From NCBI GenBank assembly GCA_045124015.1, contig JBGVLA010000111.1, positions 1 to 37,237 of the forward strand: a DNA stretch of 37,237 nt, read 5' to 3'. The position numbers and the translations under genes are program-made. Below are positions 19,348-26,629 of the stretch, piece after piece (positions within the stretch are counted from its first letter, which is position 1; each line of letters begins with the position of its first letter). The notes below the pieces were generated by a model. The model did not search any database and was not told the DNA's origin. It worked only from the letters and a program-made list of their open reading frames with translations. Origin of the DNA: QALR01 sp045124015 (lineage in GTDB: Bacteria; Bacillota; Clostridia; Oscillospirales; CAG-272).

Positions 19348-21750
19348 TTATATTTTCAAAAGCTTTGCATAAGTTGCCATCAGCTTTTTCGTACCCGCTT
19401 TGTCAAATGCAACCTCATAAAGCACATCCGCGCCCATTTCACGAACGGAAAGCACCGTACCTTCGCCAAACATATAATGCTTGACTCGATCACCCGCAAC
19501 AAAGCTTTCGACCTTTTTGGTCTTACCAACCTCACTCGTAAGAGAAGATTTCGCGGTAAATTCATTGGAAAGAGAGAACTTCTTGGTCTTTTCGCCGAAC
19601 TCTGTGCGATATTTCGGCTTCTGTTCCAAAACCTCCTCCACCTTATATTCTTCCCCGATCTCATCGAGAAAACGGGATTTCGGATTATAAAGCGTTTTAC
19701 CGTAAAGCAAGCGTTCCTTTGCACAAAGCGCATAGACGCGCTGCTCTGCTCGTGTCAGCGCAACGTAAGCAAGACGGCGTTCTTCTTCAAGCTCTTCCTT
19801 GATGAGCGCAGACTGCTGGCTCGGGAAAACGCCCTCTTCCATACCGGGCAGGAATACCACAGGGAATTCCAATCCCTTTGCACTGTGGATGGTCATAAGA
19901 ACGACCGCTTCCGAGGTTGCGTCATAATTATCGATATCCGAAACGAGTGCCACTTCTTCGAGAAATCCGCGAAGCGTTGCATCTGCATGAGATTCTTCAT
20001 ATTCCATCGCCACGGAAATGATTTCCTGTACGTTCTCGCGGCGTTCGGTTCCCTCTCCGTTTTCTTCAGCCTGACGAAGCATATCGAGATAACCCGATTT
20101 TTCGATCGCCGCACGAACAACGTCGGAAAGCTTTTCCTTCTCCGCCATGCGCTGAAGACCGCGGATCAGAAAAACGAACATTTGGAACTTGCCCTGCGCC
20201 TTGGCGATCATCGGATACTTGGAGGCGTTTTCCATCACGTCAAAAATGGACGTGCCGTGATCCTCCGCAATACGGCGCACAGACGTCATCGTCGCCTCAC
20301 CAATCTTGCGCTTGGGCTCGTTGATGATACGCTCCAAGCGAAGATTGTCGTTCGGATTGTTGACAACGTTCAAATAAGCAAAGATATCTCTGACTTCTTT
20401 TCTGTCAAAGAAGCGATGGCCACCGATCACACGATACGGCAAGCCGCTTTTTGCCAAAACCGCTTCGAGTGCATTCGACTGCGCATTGGTGCGATACAAA
20501 ACGGCGAAATCACCGTATTTTTTCTTTTCGCGGATCATGAGCTCCAAGATCTTGTTGGCAACAAATCGCGCTTCATCATTCTGCGTTTCAAACTGTTTGA
20601 CAAGAATCTTTTTGCCTTCATCGCGACTCGTCCAAAGCTCCTTGCCTCGTCTGCCGAAGTTATTGCGGATCACGGAGTTTGCCGCGTTCAGAATGTTGGC
20701 TGTAGAACGATAGTTCTCTTCAAGCTTGATGATTCTCGTATCGGGAACGCGCTCATCAAAATGAAGAATGTTTTCGATCGTTGCACCGCGGAATTTATAG
20801 ATGCTCTGGTCATCATCACCGACGACCATGAGATTTTGATGTCCACCGGAAAGAAGGAGCGCAAGCTCAAACTGTGCGCGGTTGGTATCCTGAAATTCAT
20901 CAATGAGAACATAGCGGAACTTCTTTTGATAATTCGTTCTCGCGATCTCGCTTCTGCGAAGAAGCGTTACGGTCCTCATGATGATATCGTCAAAGTCAAC
21001 GGCATTTGCCTCGTGCAGCTTGCTCTGATAAAGCGTGTAGACCGAGGAGATCTGCTGAAGCTTATGATCGTTGCCCACCTCCGCATCAAAATCATGCGGT
21101 GTCATGAGTTCATTTTTTGCCATGCTGATACGGTTCATGATCTGCTTTGCAGAGATTACCTTTTCATCTACGCTGAGCTGCTTCATGCAGTCCGTAACGA
21201 GCTTTTTGGTATCATCCGTATCGTAAATGGTGAAATTCGAACGAAGACCTGCATCGTCCGCATATGCACGCAAAATTCTCAGACACATCGAATGAAACGT
21301 GCCGCACCAAAGATCTGCGGCGCTCGGACCGATCAACTTTTCAAGACGGGTCTTCATTTCGTTTGCCGCCTTATTGGTAAACGTAATAGCAAGGACATTC
21401 CAAGGCGCTACGCGCTGTTCGGCTCTGGGCGCAAAGGAATCCAATAAAAGTTCAATATCTTCCGCCGATGCTTCTACCGCTTTTTCAAGCTCCGCTACCG
21501 TTTCCTCATCCAAGGATGCCGGTACAGCATCAGAAAAATAAGCGTCCCCATATTTCAGTATGTAAGCAATGCGATTGACGAGCAATGTTGTTTTACCGGT
21601 ACCCGCCCCCGCGAGCACCAAAAGAGGACCATGAACGGTGTAAACTGCTTCTCGCTGTTTTTCATTCAGAAAACCGTATTTTCGATCAAAAAGGGCTTTC
21701 TTCGCCGCAAGGTAACGACCTGCAAGCGTTTCTTTGGCTTGATTCGACAT
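19348..21750 (-). CDS. pcrA: UvrD/PcrA-type superfamily 1 DNA helicase
   Basis: 3'-5' DNA helicase for repair and replication restart, 800 residues from the chosen start. I prefer ATG at 21750 (MSNQAKETL): GGAAGG lies 7 bases before it, whereas the first in-frame ATG at 21765 has no good site. Motifs: Walker A AGAGTGKT (47-54), NVLAITFTNKAANEMKTR (Ia), DEFQDTNRAQ (II), VGDDDQSIYKFRGA (III), TIHSAKGLEFPVVFLPGME (V) and RRLAYVALTRAE (VI). The C-terminal VAGDRVKHYMFGEGTVLSV is the Tudor-like module of PcrA. Unusual: about 48 extra, mostly acidic residues (66-113) between motif I and Ia. Confidence 0.95.
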   Translation of the reverse strand: MSNQAKETLAGRYLAAKKALFDRKYGFLNEKQREAVYTVHGPLLVLAGAGTGKTTLLVNRIAYILKYGDAYFSDAVPASLDEETVAELEKAVEASAEDIELLLDSFAPRAEQRVAPWNVLAITFTNKAANEMKTRLEKLIGPSAADLWCGTFHSMCLRILRAYADDAGLRSNFTIYDTDDTKKLVTDCMKQLSVDEKVISAKQIMNRISMAKNELMTPHDFDAEVGNDHKLQQISSVYTLYQSKLHEANAVDFDDIIMRTVTLLRRSEIARTNYQKKFRYVLIDEFQDTNRAQFELALLLSGGHQNLMVVGDDDQSIYKFRGATIENILHFDERVPDTRIIKLEENYRSTANILNAANSVIRNNFGRRGKELWTSRDEGKKILVKQFETQNDEARFVANKILELMIREKKKYGDFAVLYRTNAQSNALEAVLAKSGLPYRVIGGHRFFDRKEVRDIFAYLNVVNNPNDNLRLERIINEPKRKIGEATMTSVRRIAEDHGTSIFDVMENASKYPMIAKAQGKFQMFVFLIRGLQRMAEKEKLSDVVRAAIEKSGYLDMLRQAEENGEGTERRENVQEIISVAMEYEESHADATLRGFLEEVALVSDIDNYDATSEAVVLMTIHSAKGLEFPVVFLPGMEEGVFPSQQSALIKEELEEERRLAYVALTRAEQRVYALCAKERLLYGKTLYNPKSRFLDEIGEEYKVEEVLEQKPKYRTEFGEKTKKFSLSNEFTAKSSLTSEVGKTKKVESFVAGDRVKHYMFGEGTVLSVREMGADVLYEVAFDKAGTKKLMATYAKLLKI

Positions 21751-21829
21751 ATTCATACCTTCCATTTTCTTACTTTAAGCGTTGAATCCATCTGTTTTTT
21801 TATATCAAATTGATTCTGCAATTATTTTT

Positions 21830-21858
21830 ATTATACACCAAAAACGAAAAAGAATCAA
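21830..21858 (-). promoter_or_regulatory. Promoter of the PcrA-like helicase gene
   Basis: Minus-strand TTGATT (21853-21858), 17-bp spacer, TATAAT (21830-21835). Divergent from the promoter at 21939-21966. Confidence 0.8.
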
Positions 21859-21922
21859 GGAAAAATCAAAAAAAATCAAAGCTTTTATATAAAAAGGAAT
21901 GTTTTGTCGAGTTTCATATGTT

Positions 21923-21934
21923 TTTGTATACAAA
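21923..21934. promoter_or_regulatory. Palindrome TTTGTATACAAA just upstream of a -35 box
   Basis: Perfect 12-bp palindrome four bases before the -35 box of the promoter at 21939-21966. A second GTATAC core (21975-21980) lies at the expected transcription start. The same core forms the two palindromes in the citrate-synthase operon promoter (34764-34792), which suggests a shared GntR-type operator. Inference only. Confidence 0.5.
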
Positions 21935-21938
21935 CGCT

Positions 21939-21966
21939 TTGACTTTTGGACAAAATATGTTATACT
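21939..21966 (+). promoter_or_regulatory. Promoter of the unknown 105-residue gene
   Basis: TTGACT (21939-21944), 16-bp spacer, TATACT (21961-21966), giving a leader of about 145 bases before the ATG at 22117. Confidence 0.75.
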
Positions 21967-21992
21967 GTTGTTTAGTATACATTTTATCAAAA

Positions 21993-22064
21993 AGTAGACA
22001 TTCTGCAGTTATTGGGGAAAATAAACTCGCAGTTGGATAAACGAAATCGATTTTTAGTCTACTC
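21993..22064 (+). other. Predicted structured RNA leader of unknown type
   Basis: AGTAGAC (21993-21999) can pair with GTCTACT (22058-22064), enclosing about 58 bases that include a second helix, CTGC-AGTT with AACT-C-GCAG, around an A/G-rich loop. It begins about 20 bases after the predicted start of transcription and ends 52 bases before the gene. I do not recognise a known riboswitch class. Confidence 0.35.
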
Positions 22065-22116
22065 TCATGATGTAGCGGTATAAATTCAAAAATTCATGAA
22101 AGCAGAGGTAAGTAAA

Positions 22117-22434
22117 ATGGCTCTCTATCAATACGTTTTCAAAAACGATTACGACAAGAGCTTCAAGGTAAAAGATAAAGAATTCTTTTGTTATTCGAAG
22201 CGAGCGCTCAGACAAATGTATTTCGACGCCAGCGATTATAAGATCGTCGGCGAGACCTTGAAAAAACCGAAGGATGCCGACGGCATCGTGGGAACGCTAG
22301 ATATGGGTGGCAACACCACACTCGATATCTTCATGCGAGGAACACACAAAAGACGTTTTTATACCCGAGAAGGCTATATTTGCGTTGCACGCCATACATA
22401 CGTGTGCCTCTTGCGAAAAAGATTCTTCTTCTAA
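22117..22434 (+). CDS. Unrecognised small basic protein, 105 residues
   Basis: I do not recognise this protein. Start chosen at MALYQYVFKNDYDKSF because AGAGGTAA lies just before it; an upstream in-frame ATG (22096) has no binding site. It is rich in Lys/Arg and aromatic residues (about a fifth are Phe or Tyr), has no signal peptide or membrane helix, and ends with Arg, Lys and three Phe. A central KPKDADGIVGTLDMGG stretch looks like a turn region. Evidence that it is real: consensus promoter, good ribosome binding site and a perfect terminator 4 bases after the stop, all on a strand opposite to its neighbours. The leader may be structured and the promoter carries GTATAC palindromes. Confidence 0.65.
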   Translation: MALYQYVFKNDYDKSFKVKDKEFFCYSKRALRQMYFDASDYKIVGETLKKPKDADGIVGTLDMGGNTTLDIFMRGTHKRRFYTREGYICVARHTYVCLLRKRFFF

Positions 22435-22437
22435 AAC

Positions 22438-22469
22438 AAAGAACCGTGGAAAATCCACGGTTCTTTTTC
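22438..22469 (+). terminator. Terminator of the unknown 105-residue gene
   Basis: Stem AAAGAACCGTGG/CCACGGTTCTTT around a short A-rich loop, followed by TTC. Just after the stop codon. Confidence 0.85.
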
Positions 22470-22481
22470 ATAACAAAGCAA

Positions 22482-22512
22482 AAGATCCCGCGGCTTATCA
22501 CCGCGGGATCTT
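22482..22512 (-). terminator. Terminator of the CxxC-repeat surface protein gene
   Basis: Twelve-bp stem AAGATCCCGCGG/CCGCGGGATCTT followed by TTGCTTTG on the minus strand, 10 bases past the stop. Confidence 0.85.
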
Positions 22513-22522
22513 GATTTACAAA

Positions 22523-24784
22523 TTAGAAGCTACTTTTTTTCTTGCCCTTCACCATGAAGATGCAGATAGCAGCGCCTGCGATCACAACGGTTACGATGGT
22601 AACAACGATCGGGATCACAAGGTTAGGAGAAGCTTCCTCGCCTTTTACAACGAAGATCACTTCAGCGCCGGAAAGTTCTGCGCCGGGGATGATGACCTCG
22701 CCGTCATCTCTTTCGAAATTATTGATCGGATAGAAGCTGTTACCGACAAGGCGGAGTACAGAGATCTCATAATTTTCAAGAAGAGGATCGGTTGCAATGG
22801 TAAGCTCCATAGAATCATTTACGGAAGCTGCCTCGCCATCCACAAGCACCTTGAAGGTGTATGCCTTGTAGAAATCGAGATACTGCTTATAGTAAGCTTC
22901 GGTTTCCATGCTCGGAACGCCGAGTTCAAAGGTGTAATTCTTTGCCGCTTCTGTACCGGTAAGCACGAGAGCGCCGGATGCGGAAGACAATGTCTTTACG
23001 GTACCGTCCTTCACGGTCTTGATCGTTTCTCTGTAACCGCAAACACCACAAGTCTTTGTGGAGAACTTGCCGTCAACAACAGCATCGCCGAGAACATGAC
23101 CGGTGCAAGCGTCTGTTTCGGTCTGAACGAAGTTACAAAGTTCACAAGTGCGGGACTTTTCACCGTCTGTTACGCAAGTTTTCGCAACAACAGTTTCCCA
23201 TTCGCCGAACTTATGGTTATCCGCAATGGGATTTATAGTTCTGCTATCGGTTGCATTGCAAACTGCACAGGTGCGAGTTTCAACACCGGGAGCCACACAA
23301 GTAGCTGCAGTTGTTGTGGTCCATGCGCCATAGGTATGAGTGCTCATAGGGATCGGCTGTGTTTGAGTCTGATTGCAAAGCGAGCAAACGCGAACCTCTG
23401 TACCGTTGGATACGCAGGATGCAGGAACAGTGGTAACCCAACTGCCGTAGTTGTGTCCCGAGCCGGTAACAGGGCGAGTCTCAGTTGCATTACATCTGGA
23501 GCAGTAATGCGCTTCCACACCATCCTTGATACAAGTAGCAGCCGTTACGGTCTGCCATTCACCGTAATCATGACCGAGTGCGGGAATGGTTTCGGTAACC
23601 TTCTGCTTACATACGAAGCAAGTACTGGTCTTAACACCGGCTGTTGTACATGTTGCAGCAGTGGTGATGGTGCTGGAGGTAAATTTATGGTCTGCAAGAG
23701 GAAGTTCTCTTTCTTCAACCTGCTTACATTCGGGGCACTGGTAACGAGCCACGCCCTTGTTGGTACAAGTGGATTCGCTGACAACAGCGATCTGAACATA
23801 TTTTTCTGCGTCATGAGGGCACTGATTTGTTGCGATCTCTACTTCTTTGCAGACTTTGCACTCATAATAATAAACGCCATTCAAAAGAATTCTTTCGCCA
23901 AATGTGTGAGCGAGCTTCGGAATCGAGCTATTGATCAAAGTGCCGCATTCATTGCATTTGAAGAAGCCATAGCCCGCAGCCTTACAGGTCGGTGCCTGAT
24001 AGCCGTAAAGAGCCTGATTGAAAGGCTTGGTGAAATCGAGGTCGTGGTCAGTGGGAAGAATCGGTTCTGTGCCGAGAACGAAATTACAAGAAGCGCAGTA
24101 GCGTTCCTTTTCGCCGGCTTTTTGACAAGTTGCTTCCTTGGTTACGCGGTACTGAACGTTCGCATGATTACAAATGTAAGCAATATAAGTGGAAGAAGAG
24201 GGATCCATTCGAACGGTTGTACCATCTTCCGCAACAACGTAACCGCTTACGTTGATCTGCGCCTGGCGAAGCCAAGAATAGTTCTTCACATATTCCGCAT
24301 CAACAGGATACTCAAGAACAACGTAACCAGTTTGCGTGAAGCCGGGATCGTTATCGTCAAGGGTAACGGAAAACTGTACCGAAGAAGATGCGCCGGATGT
24401 AGGCTTCGGGGTCGTTGTCGTAACACTTGCGCTTCTGAAGTCAACGCCAAAAACGCTTCCTGTCAAAACAGAAGGTTTGCCGAGCACATAATAAGGTGCC
24501 GTGATTGTAAGTACACCGGATCTACCCTTGCTGAGCGATTCGGAATCGATTGTGATCGTAACACGCAAGGTGTTGGTAAGTTCGCTATAAGACGTATAGG
24601 TTGCAGTCGATTTTCTGTTAATATACAAATATTCCTGAATAAGGTCATCATCCACAGCCTTAACAACATGGTTATGGCCATGATCGTGGCTTTCGTCATG
24701 GCAATCAAGATCCGCAAAGCCGTATGTACCGAAGCACGCAATGCAAAGCGCGAAAGCCATCAAAAACGCTACAATTTTTTTCAT
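22523..24784 (-). CDS. Membrane-anchored surface protein with His-rich N-terminus and ten CxxC repeats
   Basis: Large (753 residues) predicted exported protein. Signal peptide 1-24 (MKKIVAFLMAFALCIACFGT), then a His/Asp-rich patch (DCHDESHDHGHNH, about 26-38), a beta-rich domain (about 45-200), and roughly ten repeats of about 35-60 residues with the pattern A-T-C, about ten residues, C-x-x-C, then I-P...G-H-x-Y-G-x-W. A second beta-rich domain follows (about 575-700), then a membrane helix (about 720-742) and a KGKKK cytosolic end. Three Cys and one His per repeat would suit zinc binding, or Cys pairs could be disulfides. GGAGG precedes ATG. Similar Cys/His repeats occur in Clostridia surface proteins of unknown function. 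Long leader with an early terminator. Confidence 0.85.
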   Translation of the reverse strand: MKKIVAFLMAFALCIACFGTYGFADLDCHDESHDHGHNHVVKAVDDDLIQEYLYINRKSTATYTSYSELTNTLRVTITIDSESLSKGRSGVLTITAPYYVLGKPSVLTGSVFGVDFRSASVTTTTPKPTSGASSSVQFSVTLDDNDPGFTQTGYVVLEYPVDAEYVKNYSWLRQAQINVSGYVVAEDGTTVRMDPSSSTYIAYICNHANVQYRVTKEATCQKAGEKERYCASCNFVLGTEPILPTDHDLDFTKPFNQALYGYQAPTCKAAGYGFFKCNECGTLINSSIPKLAHTFGERILLNGVYYYECKVCKEVEIATNQCPHDAEKYVQIAVVSESTCTNKGVARYQCPECKQVEERELPLADHKFTSSTITTAATCTTAGVKTSTCFVCKQKVTETIPALGHDYGEWQTVTAATCIKDGVEAHYCSRCNATETRPVTGSGHNYGSWVTTVPASCVSNGTEVRVCSLCNQTQTQPIPMSTHTYGAWTTTTAATCVAPGVETRTCAVCNATDSRTINPIADNHKFGEWETVVAKTCVTDGEKSRTCELCNFVQTETDACTGHVLGDAVVDGKFSTKTCGVCGYRETIKTVKDGTVKTLSSASGALVLTGTEAAKNYTFELGVPSMETEAYYKQYLDFYKAYTFKVLVDGEAASVNDSMELTIATDPLLENYEISVLRLVGNSFYPINNFERDDGEVIIPGAELSGAEVIFVVKGEEASPNLVIPIVVTIVTVVIAGAAICIFMVKGKKKSSF

Positions 24785-24810
24785 AAAATTCCTCCGTTTT
24801 TACATTTTGC

Positions 24811-24826
24811 TGCGGAGCGTTCCGCA
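24811..24826 (-). other. Hairpin just upstream of the surface-protein ribosome binding site
   Basis: TGCGGA/TCCGCA stem with GCGT loop, about 20 bases before GGAGG. It could influence translation initiation or be the last helix of the leader RNA. Confidence 0.4.
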
Positions 24827-24846
24827 CGATTTTCAAAACTGTTCTT

Positions 24847-24919
24847 CTTGCCGAAAGTATCACCTCTACGGAAAACGCCTTATGCACCGGTCTCCCGTTT
24901 TTCCGGAAGCGAAGGCAAG
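24847..24919 (-). other. Predicted structured leader RNA of unknown class
   Basis: CTTGCC (minus strand, 24914-24919) pairs with GGCAAG (24847-24852), closing an element in which GGAAAAACG and CGTTTTCC form a second helix with one bulge. The inner loop includes GGGAGACCGGTGCATAAGG. It lies in the roughly 250-base leader of the surface-protein gene. I cannot match it to a known riboswitch. Confidence 0.35.
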
Positions 24920-24997
24920 ATTTCAGAGTCAAAAGCATACGAGGCTTCTCAAGTGCCCCGCAGGAACGCATTTGGCATAGAACTTTCATTCAAAAAG

Positions 24998-25031
24998 CAA
25001 AAAATTTCCGAATAAACGCTATTCGGAAAAC
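24998..25031 (-). terminator. Early terminator-like hairpin in the surface-protein leader
   Basis: On the minus strand, TTTCCGAATA/TATTCGGAAA with a short loop followed by TTTTTTG. It starts about 10-15 bases after the predicted transcription start, so it could make a very short transcript or act as an attenuator. Confidence 0.6.
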
Positions 25032-25044
25032 AGTTCTCTTTCAT

Positions 25045-25072
25045 ATTATAACTTTTTTTGTATATTTGTCAA
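25045..25072 (-). promoter_or_regulatory. Promoter of the CxxC-repeat surface protein gene
   Basis: Minus-strand TTGACA (25067-25072), 16-bp spacer, TATAAT (25045-25050). It predicts a leader of about 250 bases. The 25073-25295 stretch between this and the divergent promoter at 25296 holds nothing I recognise. Confidence 0.8.
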
Positions 25073-25295
25073 GGCGTTTCGGACATCTTTTTCATTTTCG
25101 ATATAAAATCGCCATGTTTTTTGTGAAAATCCGCAAAAGAGTGCCGTATTTTTTCATCCAAACACATCCATACGCACAAAAAACGCGCCTGCAGACAACA
25201 AAACTTAATCAATTCTTAAACTTTCTTTTGAACGGCACTTCGCCTATAAAATCAAAAAATTCAGTAAAAATCCTCCTTATAATTATATTTTCCTC

Positions 25296-25324
25296 TTGCA
25301 ATAAACGGATTTTTGTGATATCAT
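25296..25324 (+). promoter_or_regulatory. Promoter of the VanY-like carboxypeptidase gene
   Basis: TTGCAA (25296-25301), 17-bp spacer, TATCAT (25319-25324), about 78 bases before the ATG. Confidence 0.7.
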
Positions 25325-25401
25325 ATTTTAGTAATCAAGAAAAATCCCCCATTTCAAGCAAATGGATCAAACAAAATACAAGAAACAAGAAAGGACATCC
25401 T

Positions 25402-26559
25402 ATGAACGATAGAGAAAAAAACTCTCAGGGCTATACATATAACCGCAGCAACGTTCAGCATTCCGCACAGAATGTAAACAGAACCCCTGCACCTCGCCCT
25501 GCCCCCGGCGCAAGACCGCCGCAAAGAAAAAAGAAGAAAAAGCTGTATTTCAAGCCGAACAAGGAAGGTATGCAGGCGCTTGTCATCCTGCTTCTTGTTG
25601 CAGCACTCATCATTACCCTGCTCGTCCTCACCATCAAGGGCATTGCAAACGCCATCGGCGGTCCCGAGGAGACAACGACGGGAGAATCGACCACGGAGCA
25701 GACGACCGCGCCGCCCGTTCTCGCAAAATGGTATGACGACTACGTAAAGCAGACCGTCTCCACAGCCGACGTTGCGGCGGGCGACCTCATCCTCGTCAAT
25801 TTTGAAAACAAGTATGACCTTACCGACAGCATAAACTCCAAGCTCAGCGCACTTTACAGCACCACAGGCTACGGCAGCTACTTCGTTTTGAAGGAAGCCG
25901 ACATGAAGATCCGCCGCGACATCATGACAAGCCTTCGTGAAATGATCACCGACCTCGTGAACGCAAGCCCTTCTCTCGGCACGACCAAGGAGCATGACCG
26001 CGTCATCATCGTCAGCGGCTATCGCTCTACGGAGTATCAGCAGGGTCTTTATGATAAGCAGGTGGTCGACAATTACGTTGCCATTCCCGGACATAGTGAG
26101 CACCATACCGGTCTTGCCGTTGACCTCAAGGTCTTCACCGCCGCACAGAAAACCATCGAATTCCGCGATGATGAGCAGGCGTGGATGGAAGCAAACTGTG
26201 CAGATTACGGCTTTATCGTCCGTTATGACGGCGCAAAGTTTGAGCTTACGGGCATTCTTGACGAAACATGGCATTTCCGTTATGTCGGCAAGCCCCATGC
26301 ACAGTACATGACCGAAAACGGTCTCTGCCTTGAAGAATACCTCTTGCTTCTTAGCACCTCCTATAATATCGAGACCTGCGAAGCACCCCTCACTTACACC
26401 GTAGGCGAAGGCGAAGAAGCAACGGAATATGAGATCTATTATGTTCCCGCATCCCTCGATTCCATCACAGAGATCCCCGTCCCCAAGTCTGACAGTGTTT
26501 CTGATATCAGCATCTCCGGTGATAACTTGAGCGGCTTTATCGTAACCGTAACCAAATAA
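25402..26559 (+). CDS. VanY-family D-alanyl-D-alanine carboxypeptidase
   Basis: Predicted membrane-anchored zinc peptidase that trims peptidoglycan stem peptides outside the cell, 385 residues. Start MNDREKNSQG follows AAAGGA; the frame is open further upstream but without a binding site and before the promoter. Layout: cytosolic Pro/Arg/Lys-rich N-terminus ending in a run of lysines (43-47), one membrane helix (about 57-79), a Thr/Glu/Pro linker, then the VanY domain. Signature residues: SGYRSTEYQ, GHSEHHTGLAVDL (the SxHxxGxAxD zinc motif) and ETWHFRYVG. A C-terminal segment of about 70 residues follows the catalytic domain. No vanRS/HAX genes are near, so ordinary wall maturation is more likely than glycopeptide resistance. 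Confidence 0.93.
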   Translation: MNDREKNSQGYTYNRSNVQHSAQNVNRTPAPRPAPGARPPQRKKKKKLYFKPNKEGMQALVILLLVAALIITLLVLTIKGIANAIGGPEETTTGESTTEQTTAPPVLAKWYDDYVKQTVSTADVAAGDLILVNFENKYDLTDSINSKLSALYSTTGYGSYFVLKEADMKIRRDIMTSLREMITDLVNASPSLGTTKEHDRVIIVSGYRSTEYQQGLYDKQVVDNYVAIPGHSEHHTGLAVDLKVFTAAQKTIEFRDDEQAWMEANCADYGFIVRYDGAKFELTGILDETWHFRYVGKPHAQYMTENGLCLEEYLLLLSTSYNIETCEAPLTYTVGEGEEATEYEIYYVPASLDSITEIPVPKSDSVSDISISGDNLSGFIVTVTK

Positions 26560-26566
26560 CATCATC

Positions 26567-26607
26567 AAAATCCCGCCTATGCCCGTTTTCGGCACGGGCG
26601 GAATTTT
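26567..26607 (+). terminator. Imperfect terminator between the carboxypeptidase and helicase genes
   Basis: AAAATCCCGCC pairs with GGGCGGAATTTT around an inner TGCC/GGCA helix, followed by CTTTTTC. It is only about 22 bases before the helicase start and could be partial, allowing some read-through; no separate promoter is evident. Confidence 0.6.
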
Positions 26608-26629
26608 CTTTTTCGGAAAGGAGAAGCCC

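Noticed and set aside
24705..24989. 94-codon minus-strand frame in the surface-protein leader
   Set aside because: It overlaps the signal-peptide region of the real gene in another frame and the predicted leader helices; no good ribosome binding site.
25402..26559. Vancomycin-resistance role for the VanY-like gene
   Set aside because: No VanR/S, VanH, ligase or VanX genes nearby; a housekeeping wall carboxypeptidase is more likely.
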